DNA of 63,607 nt from CAWCLK01 sp963796225 (GTDB lineage: Bacteria; Actinomycetota; Nitriliruptoria; Nitriliruptorales; Nitriliruptoraceae), in assembly GCA_963796225.1 (NCBI GenBank), contig CAWCLK010000024.1, positions 1 through 63,607 of the forward strand, in the 5' to 3' direction. The translations under genes were made by a program, and so were the position numbers. Below the pieces are notes generated by a model. The model did not search any database. It was not told the DNA's origin and saw only the letters and a program-made list of their open reading frames with translations. This document shows positions 36,232-46,271 of this stretch, in pieces; the stretch's first letter is position 1, and every line of letters starts with the position of its first letter.

Positions 36232-36932
36232 GCGGGCGCGTCCTCGGGGACCTCGCCCTCGTCGCGGCGGGCGCGCAGCTCGGCCATCGCCTCGGCCCCG
36301 GTGGACAGCCGCCCGTCGAGGACCGCGCGTGCCGTCATGAGGTCACGACGGATGTTGGCCACCACGGTCTGGTTGCCCTTGATCACGGTGGCCGGGTGGT
36401 GGGTGGGCACCAGCGTCACGCCGTCGAAGACGTCGAACCGGAACCCCGCCACCTTGTCCAGCGGCACGGGGCGGCGCAGCAGCAGGCCGGTGGCCACCGG
36501 GCCCAGGGTGATGATGACCTTGGGGCGCAGGTGGGCGAGCTGCTCGACCAGGTACGGCGAGCAGGCGTCCACGACCTCCTGGTCGGGGGCCTCGTCGCGC
36601 GGGTGGCACTTGACCACCGTCGTGACGTAGACGTTGTCGCGGTCGAAGCCCGCGTCGAGCAGCAGGTTGTCCAGCAGGTTGCCGGCAGCACCCACGAACG
36701 GGCGGCCCAGCAGGTCCTCGGTGCGGCCCGGGGCGTCCCCGATCACGACCACGTCGGCGTCCTGCGCCCCGTCGCCGAACACGACCTTGGTCCGCCCCTC
36801 GCACAGGCGGCAGAGCGTGCAGCCCGAGGCGGTGCGTTCGAGCTCGCGCCACGACCGCACGTCGGCGGGGCGCAGCGAGAACGGGTTGGTCTCGAGACCG
36901 TGCGTTGCGGGGGCAGCGTCGGTGTTGGACAC
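36228..36932 (-). CDS. Uracil-DNA glycosylase, family 4 (iron-sulfur)
   Basis: 234 residues from GTG 36932. It removes uracil from DNA. The [4Fe-4S] ligands are CTLC in SGCTLCRLCEG, then KCHPRD and DACSPYL. Motif A is GDAPGRTEDLLGRPFVGAAG and motif B is THHPATVIKGN. Family-4 enzymes are typical of actinobacteria and thermophiles. It is the promoter-proximal gene of the tsaEB-rimI-tsaD unit, after a ~140-bp gap from the peptidase gene. Confidence 0.93.
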   Translation of the reverse strand: MSNTDAAPATHGLETNPFSLRPADVRSWRELERTASGCTLCRLCEGRTKVVFGDGAQDADVVVIGDAPGRTEDLLGRPFVGAAGNLLDNLLLDAGFDRDNVYVTTVVKCHPRDEAPDQEVVDACSPYLVEQLAHLRPKVIITLGPVATGLLLRRPVPLDKVAGFRFDVFDGVTLVPTHHPATVIKGNQTVVANIRRDLMTARAVLDGRLSTGAEAMAELRARRDEGEVPEDAPA

Positions 36933-37072
36933 GTGTGGACTCCTGGAGTGGCCGCGCAGCGGACGCCTCTGGGTCGGCCCCGGCCCCAGGGTCCCGGCAG
37001 CGCCCCGCAGGGTACCGGTCAGCACCTGAGCGTGGATGTGCGCCTGGTGCGCGCGGGCGGGGCGCGCCTGGG

Positions 37073-38038
37073 CTACGCCCCGACGGCCGGCAGGCCGTGG
37101 CCGGCCGTGGCGTGCAGCGGGCCGCGGCGGGCCGCCTCGGCGACGGCCTCGGTGGCGAGGTGGGCGACGTGGTCGAGGGTCGCGTCGACCTGCTGCGTGG
37201 CCACGGCGAACAGCGCGTCCCCGTCGAGCGAGGTGTGGGCGGGGCGCACCGCGCGGGCGATGCCGTCGTGGGCGAGGTCCGCCACCCGGTGCACGGCGAG
37301 CTTGTCCAGCCGGGCGTTGGTGACCACGCACCCGATCACGGTGTTGGCCGTGGGGCCGCCGGCCTCGGGCGGCGGGGCGGGCGACTCGGGCAGGCCGCGG
37401 TGCAGCGCCAGCGGGTCGGCGGGGAAGCGGGACAGCTCGGCCCCCGCGCGGGTACCGCCGACCAGCACGCGGCCGTCGTCGTCGACGACCTCGCCGACGG
37501 CGTTGTTGACCACCAGCGCCCCGACGACGAGGTCACCCACGCGGCGGACCGCCACGCCCTGGCCCGACCGCCACGCGAACCCGATGCCGCCGACCTTGGC
37601 GACCGTCACGCCGGCCCCCGCCCCGACCGAGCCCTCGGCGGGCTCGGCGTCGGTGGCGGCCTCGCACGCGGCCCAGCCGGCGGCGGCGTCGGGGCGCACC
37701 GCCGGGTCGGTCGCGGCCTGGTCCAGCACGATCGCCCCGCCGACGATGGGCACGATGCCCGTCGCCACCGGGTAGCCGATGCCGTGGGTCTCGAGCCAGC
37801 GCATCACGCCGTCGGCGGCGGCCAGCCCGAAGGCGGACCCGCCCGCGAGCACGATGCCGTGGACGACCTCGACCTTGCCCAGCGGTCCGAGCGCCGCGGC
37901 CTCGCGGGTGCCGGGCGCCTGGCCGCGGACGGCGATGGCGCCGACGCTGCCGTCGGGCGGCAGCACGACCGTGCAGCCGGACGGGCCGGCCGGTGAGGTC
38001 CAGACGCCGACCCGGAGCCCGTCCACTCCCAGCGCCAT
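37073..38038 (-). CDS. P1 family peptidase (DmpA/NylC-like, self-processing)
   Basis: 321 residues from ATG 38038. An N-terminal-nucleophile hydrolase: GIVLAGGSAFGLAAADGVMR and GSVGAGAGVTVAKVGG are family segments. The autoprocessing site is probably in GPTANTVIGCVVTNA, where the Asn-Thr bond would be cut to free the nucleophilic Thr. Family members are aminopeptidases or cleave beta-peptides and nylon oligomers; the natural substrate here is unknown. It follows alr by 17 bp. Confidence 0.87.
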   Translation of the reverse strand: MALGVDGLRVGVWTSPAGPSGCTVVLPPDGSVGAIAVRGQAPGTREAAALGPLGKVEVVHGIVLAGGSAFGLAAADGVMRWLETHGIGYPVATGIVPIVGGAIVLDQAATDPAVRPDAAAGWAACEAATDAEPAEGSVGAGAGVTVAKVGGIGFAWRSGQGVAVRRVGDLVVGALVVNNAVGEVVDDDGRVLVGGTRAGAELSRFPADPLALHRGLPESPAPPPEAGGPTANTVIGCVVTNARLDKLAVHRVADLAHDGIARAVRPAHTSLDGDALFAVATQQVDATLDHVAHLATEAVAEAARRGPLHATAGHGLPAVGA

Positions 38039-38055
38039 GGTCGACCCGATCCGTG

Positions 38056-39175
38056 TCAGCGGTACGTGCGGGGCACCCGCACGCTGATGCCGCAGGCGAT
38101 CTCGTAGCTGATGGTGCCGACGGCGGCGGCCCACTCGTCGACGGAGACGAACCCGTCGCCCTGCGCCCCGAGCAGCACGACCTCGTCGCCGATCGCGGGC
38201 TGGTGGTCGCCGCACCACACCATCGACTGGTCCATGGTGACCCGCCCGACCAGCGGACGCCGGACGCCGTCGAGGAGCACGTCGACCTCGTTGCTGACCA
38301 GCCGCGGCACCCCGTCGGCGTAGCCGGCGGGGATGGTGGCGACCCAGCCGTCGGACGGCGTGGACCAGGTGTGGCCGTAGGACAGCGGCGTGCCCGCCGG
38401 GACGTGCTTGGCGTAGCTGACCTCGGTCACCAGGCGCAGGGCCTGGCGCAGCCCGTGGTCCTGCGCGGTCACGTCCGGGGCGGGCGACAGCCCGTACACC
38501 GCGATGCCGGGGCGGACGAGGTCGAACGCCGCGCCGGGGTGCAGCAGCGTGGCGGCCGAGTTGGCGGCGTGGACCAGCCGCGGCCCGAGCCCCACCTCAC
38601 GCACCCGCCCCAGCAGGTCCGCGAAGCGCTGCAGCTGCTCGCCGGTGGTGGCGGCGTCGGGCTCGTCGGCGCGGGCCAGGTGGGTCCACACGCCCTCGAC
38701 GTCGACGTGCCACTCGGCCACGGCCGCGAGCAGGCCGTCCCACTGGTCCGGCGGCGCCCCGACCCGGCCCATGCCCGTGTCGAAGCCGAGGTGGATCGTG
38801 ACCGGGGCGTCCTCGTGCCGGGCGATCGCGTCCAGCGCCCCGCCCATGGCCTGCGTGTACACGGTCGGGGTCAGGCCGGCCGCGACCAGGCGCGAGGCCG
38901 CCGACACGGGCGGTTCGCTGAGCAGCAGGATCGGGGCGTCGATGCCGGCGTCGCGCAGCTCCTCGCCCTCCTCGACCAGCGCCACGGCCAGGTGGGTGGC
39001 CCCGGCCTCCAGCGCCGTGCGGGCCACCGGGACCGCCCCGTGCCCGTACCCGTCGGCCTTGACCACCGCACACACGGCGGCGTCCCCGGCGGCCTCGGCC
39101 AGCACGCCGCACGTTGTGGCGGATCGCCCCGAGGTCGACCTCGAGACGTGTGGGACGCAGGGGTGGGAGGCTCAC
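38056..39175 (-). CDS. alr: Alanine racemase, frameshifted near start
   Basis: About 373 residues. It makes D-alanine for peptidoglycan with PLP. The start GTG 39175 overlaps the preceding stop by GTGA and reads RPTRLEVDLGAIRHNV. Near 39110 the frame shifts, and the rest follows: AVVKADGYGHGAVPVART with the PLP Lys, VHAANSAATL, VRPGIAVYGLSP, and LSYGHTWST with the catalytic Tyr. A one-base consensus error explains the break since the gene is expected to be essential. Confidence 0.92.
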
Positions 39176-40848
39176 AGCGGCCAGCTCGGGGCGTGGCGGG
39201 CCAGCTCGGACAGGACGCGGGCGGCGTCGGGCAGGGCCTCGGGCAGGGCCGAGGAGGGCCCGAACCCGACGGTGGTCGCCGTCCCCAGCCCGTTGCTGCG
39301 GAGGTTTCGCTCACCGGTGCGCGGAAGCTCCGCAGCAACGTGGTGGCGGCGGGGCGCCCCGCGGTCAGCCACGCCCCGGTGAAGGCGTGCAGCAGCACGG
39401 CGCGGGCCACGGCGTCGCCGAGGGCGCGCGGGTCGTCGGCGGGGATCGGGGCGACGGCCGCGGCGATCATGCCGGCGAGGACGTCGCCGGTGCCGCCGGT
39501 GCCGAGCTCGGCGCCGCCGACGGGCACCACGCGGCAGTGGCCGGACGGGTCGGCGACGATGGTGCCGGGGCCCTTGGCGACGATCACGGCGTCGTAGGTG
39601 GCGGCGAGCTCGGGGACGCGTTCGACCCGGCGGGCCCAGGCGTCGGGGCCGTCCTCGCCACCGCCGATGCGGGCGAGCTCGCGTTCGTGCGGGCGTCAGG
39701 ACCAGCGCCCCGTGGTGCTCGCGCAGGGCCTCGGGGTCGTCGCGGTACACGTTGATGGCGTCGGCGTCGAGGACGAGCCGGTCGGCCGTGGCCCGCAGGT
39801 GGTCGACCACGGCGCGCGTGCCGTCGGTCGGGCCCAGCCCCGGACCGGCGGCCACGGCGTCGACCTCGGCGGCCATGTCGAGCTGGTCGACGGCGTCGGC
39901 GGACACGTGCTCCTGGGCGTGGCGCAGCGGCAGCGTCATCGCGGACGGCACCACCGGGGCGATCACGCGCTGGACGTGGGCGGGGGTGGCCAGCGTCGTC
40001 AGCCCCGCCCCGGACCACAGCGCCCCGCGCGTCATGAGGATCGCCGCACCCGCCGCCCCGACCGACCCGCCGACCAGCAGCACGGTGCCACGAGCGCGCT
40101 TGTCCGCGGCCGCGTCGAGCAGGGACGGGGCGCCGGCGGCCGCGTCCATGGCGGTCCAGGTCCGGCCCGCGTCGTCGGTGGCGGGCGGGGCGTAGCGGGG
40201 CCCGAGGTCGCCGACCATCACGCGGCCGGCGTGGACCGCGCCGGGGTGCAGCACCAGGCCGCGCTTCATCCCGCCCATGGTCACGGTGGCGTCGGCACGG
40301 ACCGCGTCGCCCGGGGCGGTCCCGTCGTCCGAGGACACACCCGACGGCACGTCGCAGGCCACCACCAGCGTCCCGTGCTCGTCGCGGGCGTCGTTGATGG
40401 CGGCGCAGGCCTCGCCGACCTCGCCCCGCGGGGCGCCGGAGATCCCGGTGCCGAGCAGGCAGTCCACGAGGACGTCCACGTCCGGGTCGTCGACGGCCGC
40501 ACGGACGGCGTCGAGCCCCACGACGGTGCGCCCGCCAGACGCCAGCCACCGGTCGCGGTGGTCGGTCGCCTCGGCGGACATCTCGACGTCCGTCGGGACC
40601 ACGGAGGCCACGGTCACCCCGCAGCCGAGCTCGTGCAGCCGGTGGGCGGCCGCCCAGCCGTCCCCACCGTTGTTGCCCTTGCCGACCACCAGCACCACTC
40701 GCAGGCCCGCCTGCCGGCCGGCAGCGCGTACGACGCCCCGCGCCAGGTGCCCGGCGGCGCGGGCCATCAGGGCGGCCCAGGTGTCACCGGCCGCGACGGC
40801 GGCCTCGTCGCCCGCCCCGGCCTGCGATGCGTCGAGCAGCCGTGTCAC
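39172..40848 (-). CDS. nnr: Bifunctional NAD(P)H-hydrate epimerase/ADP-dependent dehydratase, frameshifted
   Basis: About 558 residues. It repairs damaged NAD(P)H hydrates. The N-terminal epimerase half has VVLVVGKGNNGGDGWAAAHR and LVDCLLGTGISGAPRGEV. The C-terminal kinase-fold dehydratase half has VLLVGGSVGAAGAAILMTRG, AAGPGLGPT, LDADAINVY and, after a frame change near 39690, GGTGDVLAGMIAA. A second change near 39290 leads to the end, SELARHAPSWPL. A perfect 12-bp inverted repeat lies beside the second break. It overlaps glmS and alr by 4 bp each. Confidence 0.88.
   Translation of the reverse strand: MTRLLDASQAGAGDEAAVAAGDTWAALMARAAGHLARGVVRAAGRQAGLRVVLVVGKGNNGGDGWAAAHRLHELGCGVTVASVVPTDVEMSAEATDHRDRWLASGGRTVVGLDAVRAAVDDPDVDVLVDCLLGTGISGAPRGEVGEACAAINDARDEHGTLVVACDVPSGVSSDDGTAPGDAVRADATVTMGGMKRGLVLHPGAVHAGRVMVGDLGPRYAPPATDDAGRTWTAMDAAAGAPSLLDAAADKRARGTVLLVGGSVGAAGAAILMTRGALWSGAGLTTLATPAHVQRVIAPVVPSAMTLPLRHAQEHVSADAVDQLDMAAEVDAVAAGPGLGPTDGTRAVVDHLRATADRLVLDADAINVYRDDPEALREHHGALVLTPARTRARPHRRWRGRPRRLGPPGRTRPRARRHLRRRDRRQGPRHHRRRPVRPLPRGARRRRRARHRRHRRRPRRHDRRGRRPDPRRRPARPRRRRGPRRAAARLHRGVADRGAPRRHHVAAELPRTGERNLRSNGLGTATTVGFGPSSALPEALPDAARVLSELARHAPSWPL
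39292..39339. repeat. Perfect 12-bp inverted repeat inside nnr
   Basis: GTTGCTGCGGAG (39292-39303) and CTCCGCAGCAAC (39328-39339) with a 24-bp loop. It lies in coding sequence next to a frame change. Confidence 0.7.
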
Positions 40849-42701
40849 TCGACCGTCACGGTCTTGGCGAGGTTGCGGGGCTGGTCGACGTCCTGACCGA
40901 GCGCCACGGCGATGTGGTACGCGAACAGCTGCAGCGGCAGCACGGCCAGGACCGGCGCCGCGAGCTCGTGCGGGGCCTCGGGCAGCGTCAGCACGTGGTC
41001 GGCGTGCTCCTTGAGGTCGGCGGTGGAGCCCTCCGTCCCGATGGCGAGCACGGCGGCACCGCGGGCCTTGACCTCCTGGATGTTGCTGACCATCTTCGAG
41101 AACACGTGCCCGGCCGGGGCGATCGCCACGACCAGCGAGCCCTCCTCGATCAGCGCGATCGGGCCGTGCTTCATCTCGCCCGCAGGGAACGCCTCGGCGT
41201 GCAGGTAGCTGATCTCCTTGAGCTTGAGCGCCCCCTCCATGGCGATCGGCAGGCCCACGTGGCGCCCGATGAACATCGCGTACGGGACCTGCGTGTAGCG
41301 CTCGGCGAGCTCGCGGATCTCGCCGTCCTGCTCGAGCACCTGCTCGATGGCGGCGGGCAGCTGCTGGAGGCGCCCGAGGATGTCGGAGCACTCGGAGGCG
41401 TACAGGGCGTTGCGCGACTGGGCCAGGTACAGGCCGAGCAGCAGGCAGCCCACGATCTGGGTGGTGAACGCCTTGGTGGAGGCGACCGCGACCTCGGGCC
41501 CGGCGTGGGTGTACAGGACGCCGTCGGCCTGCCGGGCCAGCGTCGAGCCCACCACGTTGACGAGCGCGATCACCGGGGCGCGCTGGTCGGCGGCGTGGCT
41601 GGCCGCGGCGATGGTGTCGGTGGTCTCGCCGGACTGGGAGATCGCGATCACCAGCGTGTGCGGGTTGAGGATCGGGTCGCGGTACCGGAACTCGCTGGCG
41701 ACCTCGACCTCGACGGGGATGCCGGCCCAGTGCTCGATGGCCAGCTTGCCGGCCATGCCCGCGTACAGCGAGGTGCCGCACGCCACGATGAAGACCTTGT
41801 CGACGCGGCCGAGCTCGTGCTCGTCGACGCGCAGCTCGTCGAGGTGCAGCCGGGGCGCGGACTCGCCGTCGGGGGTGGTCAGGCGGTCGCGCAGCGTGTC
41901 GAGGACGGCCTGCGGCTGCTCGTGGATCTCCTTGAGCATGAAGTGCTCGTAGCCGCCCTTCTCGGCGGCGGCGAGGTCCCAGTTCACGGTGTAGTCGTGG
42001 GCCTCGGCGGGGTTGCCGTCGAGGTCGACGACCTCGATCCCGTCGGGCGTGATGCGGGCGAGCTGGTCGTCGCGCAGCGCGGCCACGTCGCGGGTGTGGG
42101 CGATCAGCGCCGCCACGTCGGAGGCGCAGTACCCGACGCCGTCGGCGTGCGCCACGATCAGCGGCGCCTCGCGCTTGGCGACCACGATCTCGCCCGGGGC
42201 GTCGACCGACAGGAAGCACAGCGAGAACGCCCCCTCGAGCCGGTTCACCACGCTGCGGACCGCCGCGAGCAGGTCGGGCTCGTCCGCGTCGGCCATCGCG
42301 GCCGCGACGAGGTGGGCGACGACCTCCGTGTCGGTCTCGGAGAGGTACTCGCGGTCCCCGAGCGAGGCCTTCAGCGCCTGGTAGTTCTCGATGATGCCGT
42401 TGTGCACGACGGTCACGCGACCGGTCGGGTCGGTGTGCGGGTGGGCGTTGACGTCGCTGGGGCCGCCGTGGGTCGCCCAGCGGGTGTGGCCGAGGCCCAC
42501 CGAGCCCCGCAGCCGGTCCTCCTGGCCCTCGAGCTCGCCGAGCAGGTTGTCGAGCTTGCCGGCCTTCTTGACCACCTCGAGGGAGCCGTCGGCCATGGCG
42601 ATCCCGGCCGAGTCGTACCCGCGGTACTCGAGGCGCGCGAGGCCGTCGAGGATGGTCGCCAGGGCGTCGTCGCGCCCCGTCACGCCGATGATCCCGCACA
42701 T
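40845..42701 (-). CDS. glmS: Glutamine-fructose-6-phosphate aminotransferase GlmS
   Basis: 618 residues from ATG 42701, chosen so that Cys2 of MCGIIGVTG becomes the N-terminal nucleophile after Met removal. It makes glucosamine-6-phosphate. The glutaminase half has GLGHTRWATHGGPSDVNAHP and VVHNGIIENY. The isomerase half has two SIS domains (VFIVACGTSLYAGMAGKLAI, AISQSGETTDT) and ends DQPRNLAKTVTVE. It works with GlmM, encoded one gene upstream, towards UDP-GlcNAc. No glmS ribozyme-like leader was recognised in the short gap. Confidence 0.97.
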   Translation of the reverse strand: MCGIIGVTGRDDALATILDGLARLEYRGYDSAGIAMADGSLEVVKKAGKLDNLLGELEGQEDRLRGSVGLGHTRWATHGGPSDVNAHPHTDPTGRVTVVHNGIIENYQALKASLGDREYLSETDTEVVAHLVAAAMADADEPDLLAAVRSVVNRLEGAFSLCFLSVDAPGEIVVAKREAPLIVAHADGVGYCASDVAALIAHTRDVAALRDDQLARITPDGIEVVDLDGNPAEAHDYTVNWDLAAAEKGGYEHFMLKEIHEQPQAVLDTLRDRLTTPDGESAPRLHLDELRVDEHELGRVDKVFIVACGTSLYAGMAGKLAIEHWAGIPVEVEVASEFRYRDPILNPHTLVIAISQSGETTDTIAAASHAADQRAPVIALVNVVGSTLARQADGVLYTHAGPEVAVASTKAFTTQIVGCLLLGLYLAQSRNALYASECSDILGRLQQLPAAIEQVLEQDGEIRELAERYTQVPYAMFIGRHVGLPIAMEGALKLKEISYLHAEAFPAGEMKHGPIALIEEGSLVVAIAPAGHVFSKMVSNIQEVKARGAAVLAIGTEGSTADLKEHADHVLTLPEAPHELAAPVLAVLPLQLFAYHIAVALGQDVDQPRNLAKTVTVE

Positions 42702-42757
42702 GGGCACGCCTGTCGAGGTCGGGGGTGGGTGCGCGTCCCGAGGCTAGCGCTCGGCCC

Positions 42758-43651
42758 TCACCGGGCGACGGCGCCCACCAGGTCCCGAAGGGGGGTGTCC
42801 GCGGTGCCCGTGCACGCCAGCACGCTGCGGGGACGGCCGTCGTGGCTGACCAGGCACAGCCCCACCGGCTGTCCGTCCGGGGCGGTCGCGACGTGCAACG
42901 CCGCCCCGAGGGCCGCGTCCTCGAGGTGCAGGGCCAGGCCCTCCTCGACCATGGGAAGCACGGTGGCGTCCTGCTCGCGCAGGATGCACTCGACCTGCAG
43001 GGCGACCTGCGCCCCGACCCGGTCCACCAGCGCCCGGTCCTCGGCGTCGCGGGCGGCGCACCACCGGGCCACGTCGTCGTCCGAGGCGGTGGCCTCGAAC
43101 GTGGCGCGCAGGTGCTGGGCGAAGGCGAGGTCGTCGGCCACGACGTCGGGGTCCATCGGCACCTGTCCCCGGCGGTCGGCGAGCCAGCGGGCGCGCAGGT
43201 GCACCCGGGCACGGGCCAGGATCAGCTCGCTGCGCAGGTGCAGCGGCAGGGCGAAGTAGGTCCGCCAGGACAGGTCGGCGGGGCGTTCGGACAGCCGCTC
43301 CAGCGCCGGTTCGTCCGCGTACAGCAGCGGCAGCTGGGGCTGGTCGCGCCCCGCCGGCGTGGACGGGCCCACGTCGAGCAGGAACGGCAGGTCGCGGCGC
43401 AGCAGGTCGGCGACCAGGTCCGCCCGGTCGCGCAGGGACCGCATGCGGCGGGGGTCCTGGTGGACGGCCTCGAGGTGCACCCAGGCGGCGCACACCGACG
43501 CCACGTCCCACGCCAGCTCGTCGGCGACGTCGCGCCAGTCGGACGGGCGCGTGAACGTCAGCGGGGCCCAGGCGCCCGGCCAGTCGTCGGCGATCACCAG
43601 CGTGGCCGCACCGGCCGGGTCGCCGGCGGGACGCAGGTCGCTGGTGGTCAC
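42758..43651 (-). CDS. Conserved-looking protein of unknown function
   Basis: 297 residues from GTG 43651 (GTG 43660 also possible). It is soluble, Asp/Arg/Leu-rich and helical, with motifs LVIADDWPGAWAPLTFTRPS, SWRTYFALPLHLRSELILAR and VALQVECILREQDATVLPMV. The C-terminal segment GLCLVSHDGRPRSVLACTG looks like a beta hairpin. No family is recognised. It sits between glmM and glmS, so a link to amino-sugar supply is possible but unproven. Confidence 0.6.
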   Translation of the reverse strand: MTTSDLRPAGDPAGAATLVIADDWPGAWAPLTFTRPSDWRDVADELAWDVASVCAAWVHLEAVHQDPRRMRSLRDRADLVADLLRRDLPFLLDVGPSTPAGRDQPQLPLLYADEPALERLSERPADLSWRTYFALPLHLRSELILARARVHLRARWLADRRGQVPMDPDVVADDLAFAQHLRATFEATASDDDVARWCAARDAEDRALVDRVGAQVALQVECILREQDATVLPMVEEGLALHLEDAALGAALHVATAPDGQPVGLCLVSHDGRPRSVLACTGTADTPLRDLVGAVAR

Positions 43652-43730
43652 CGCCCTCACCTCTCGGCCTCGACGGGGAGGGCCGTGTCTACCACGCCCC
43701 CGCCGCGCCGCCGCGCAGGTGACGCGAGTC

Positions 43731-45083
43731 TCAGGCGGGCAGCGGCAGCGCGTCGCGGACCACGTCGGCGAGCCGGTCGGCGGCCTGCTGGGCCTGCTCG
43801 GTGGACGGGGCCTCGACCATGACGCGCACGACCGGCTCGGTGCCCGACGGACGGACCAGGACACGGCCCGACTCGGCGAGCTCGTTCTCGACCTCGGACA
43901 CCGACAGCCAGACCTCGTCGGCGTCCATCAGGCGGCCCTTGTCCACGTCACGCACGTTGACCAGCACCTGCGGCAGGCGGGTCATCACGGACCGCAGCTC
44001 GGCCAGCGGCTGGCCGGTCGACCGCATCGTCGCGAGCAGCCGCACGGCGGACAGGATCCCGTCGCCGGTGGTGGCGTGGTCGAGGCAGATGAGGTGGCCG
44101 GACTGCTCGCCGCCGAGGTTGAGCCGGTCGGTGCGCATCGCCTCGAGCACGTACCGGTCCCCCACGGCCGTGGTGACCACGTCGATCCCGAGCCCGTCCA
44201 TCGCCTGGCGGAACCCGAGGTTGGTCATGACCGTGGTGGCCACGCCCCCGCCGGCCAGCGTCCCGCGCTCGTGGGCGTCGCGGGCCAGGATGGCCAGGAT
44301 GACGTCCCCGTCGACCTCGGCGCCGGTGTGGTCCGCGCAGATCAGGCGGTCGGCATCCCCGTCGTGGGCGATGCCGATGTCGGCGCCGTGCTCGAGCACG
44401 GCCTCGCGGACGACCTCGGGGTGGGTCGAACCGCACCCGGCGTTGATGTTCGCGCCGTCGGGCATGGCGTGCAGCGCGATCACCTCGGCGCCGAGGTGGC
44501 GGTAGACCTGCGGGGCGACCTGGCTGGCCGCGCCGTTGGCGGTGTCGACCACGAGCCGCAGGCCGCTGAGGTCGGTGCCGGCGGCGACGAGGTGCTCGAC
44601 GTACCGGCCGATGCCGTCGGGCTGTTCGTAGACCCGGCCGAGGCCGGTGCCCGTCGGGCGGGGCGCGGTGCCGTCGGTGCCGCCGAGCAGCTCCTCGAGT
44701 CGGTCCTCCTCGGCGTCGGTCAGCTTGAAGCCGTCCCCGCCGAAGAACTTGATCCCGTTGTCCTCGACCGGGTTGTGCGACGCCGAGATGACCGCGCCCG
44801 CGTGCACGTCCGTGGTGGCGGCCAGGTGGGCCACGGCCGGGGTCGGCAGCACGCCGAGCCGGACGGCGTCCCCGCCCGCGGAGGTGATCCCGGCGACCAG
44901 CGCCGCCTCGAGCATCTGCCCCGACCAGCGCGGGTCGCGGCCGATGGCCACGGCGGGGCGCTCGACGCCCTCCTCGACCAGCACCGCGACCACCGCACGG
45001 CCGAGCCGGACGGCCAGCTCGGGGGACAGCAGGTCACCGTTGGCGAGCGCACGCACGCCGTCCGTGCCGAAGATCCGGGCCAT
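43731..45083 (-). CDS. glmM: Phosphoglucosamine mutase GlmM
   Basis: 450 residues. It converts glucosamine-6-phosphate to glucosamine-1-phosphate. Motifs: MARIFGTDGVRALAN; the phosphoserine loop AVISASHNPVEDNGIKFFGG; the metal loop IAHDGDADRLICAD; sugar binding LGGEQSGHLI; the phosphate loop VRPSGTEPVVRVMVE. It follows rpsI across a terminator-like hairpin, the usual actinobacterial rplM-rpsI-glmM order. Confidence 0.97.
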   Translation of the reverse strand: MARIFGTDGVRALANGDLLSPELAVRLGRAVVAVLVEEGVERPAVAIGRDPRWSGQMLEAALVAGITSAGGDAVRLGVLPTPAVAHLAATTDVHAGAVISASHNPVEDNGIKFFGGDGFKLTDAEEDRLEELLGGTDGTAPRPTGTGLGRVYEQPDGIGRYVEHLVAAGTDLSGLRLVVDTANGAASQVAPQVYRHLGAEVIALHAMPDGANINAGCGSTHPEVVREAVLEHGADIGIAHDGDADRLICADHTGAEVDGDVILAILARDAHERGTLAGGGVATTVMTNLGFRQAMDGLGIDVVTTAVGDRYVLEAMRTDRLNLGGEQSGHLICLDHATTGDGILSAVRLLATMRSTGQPLAELRSVMTRLPQVLVNVRDVDKGRLMDADEVWLSVSEVENELAESGRVLVRPSGTEPVVRVMVEAPSTEQAQQAADRLADVVRDALPLPA

Positions 45084-45145
45084 GTCAGCTACCTCACTCG
45101 TCCCCCGCGCGGCGAGCCTAGGAGCCGCCGGGAGCCCGACACACG

Positions 45146-45180
45146 ACGACGGCGCCGCCGGAAGACCGGGGCGCCGTCGT
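45146..45180 (-). terminator. Hairpin between rpsI and glmM
   Basis: An 11-bp perfect stem ACGACGGCGCC (45146-45156) with its complement (45170-45180) and a 13-base loop, 12 bp past the rpsI stop. It could end the rplM-rpsI transcript or attenuate glmM. Confidence 0.6.
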
Positions 45181-45191
45181 TCGTGGTCGAC

Positions 45192-45575
<384 letters not shown>

Positions 45576-45594
45576 GTGCGTCTTCCTCGGTGAG

Positions 45595-46029
45595 TCAGAT
45601 GTGGTCGGGCAGCGGCTGGGGCTGCTGGGCGGCGTGCGGGTGCTCGGACCCGGCGTACACCTTGAGCTTGAGGCCCATGGCACGCCCGAGCTTGTTCTTG
45701 GGCAGCATGCCCTTGACGGCCGACTCGACGATCGCCGTGGGCTTCTTCTCCATCATCTCGGCGAAGGGCACGGACGTGATGCCGCCCGGGAAGCCGGAGT
45801 GACGGTGGTAGAGCTTGTCCGCGGCCTTCTCGCCGGCGAGCTCGACCTTGTCGGCGTTGATGACCACGACGTAGTCACCCATGTCGAGGTGCGGGGCGAA
45901 GGTCGGCTTGTGCTTGCCGCGCAGGACCTTGGCGATCCGGGTGGCGAGTCGACCCAGGGTCTGCCCGGAGGCGTCGACGACGTACCAGTCGCGCGTGATG
46001 TCCTTCGCGCTGGGGCTGTAGGTGCGCAT
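45595..46029 (-). CDS. rplM: 50S ribosomal protein L13
   Basis: 144 residues from ATG 46029 (MRTYSPSAKDITRDWYVVDA). Core motifs are GRLATRIAKVLRGKHKPTF, GDYVVVINADKV and GMLPKNKLGRAM. The ~240 bp upstream hold no gene and should contain the rplM-rpsI promoter. Confidence 0.97.
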   Translation of the reverse strand: MRTYSPSAKDITRDWYVVDASGQTLGRLATRIAKVLRGKHKPTFAPHLDMGDYVVVINADKVELAGEKAADKLYHRHSGFPGGITSVPFAEMMEKKPTAIVESAVKGMLPKNKLGRAMGLKLKVYAGSEHPHAAQQPQPLPDHI

Positions 46030-46271
46030 GGTCACAGGCCAGTTCACTGGTGGCTGGTGGGATGAGCGTGCCCGGCCACACCGTCGGGGCGGTGGACGGC
46101 ACCGTGGTCCGCACGGGAGGGGCGCCTCCCGGGGCCCTCGAGCGTCGAGGTGGCGGGTGCGGCGGCTTCGAGCACACGAACGCGGCCCGTCGGGCCGCAT
46201 CGACGGCCAAGGCTACCGCTGGCGGCCGAGGTCGGCAACCGGGGCGCCGCAGGAGCGCTCGCGGGACCGGG

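Noticed and set aside
40845..42757. A glmS ribozyme or other leader before glmS
   Set aside because: Only 56 bp separate glmS from the gene upstream of it, too short for the ribozyme, and no matching core was seen.
39172..43212. A 1,346-codon minus-strand frame
   Set aside because: It joins the frame of nnr with a wrong frame through glmS. glmS in its own frame is plainly the real gene.
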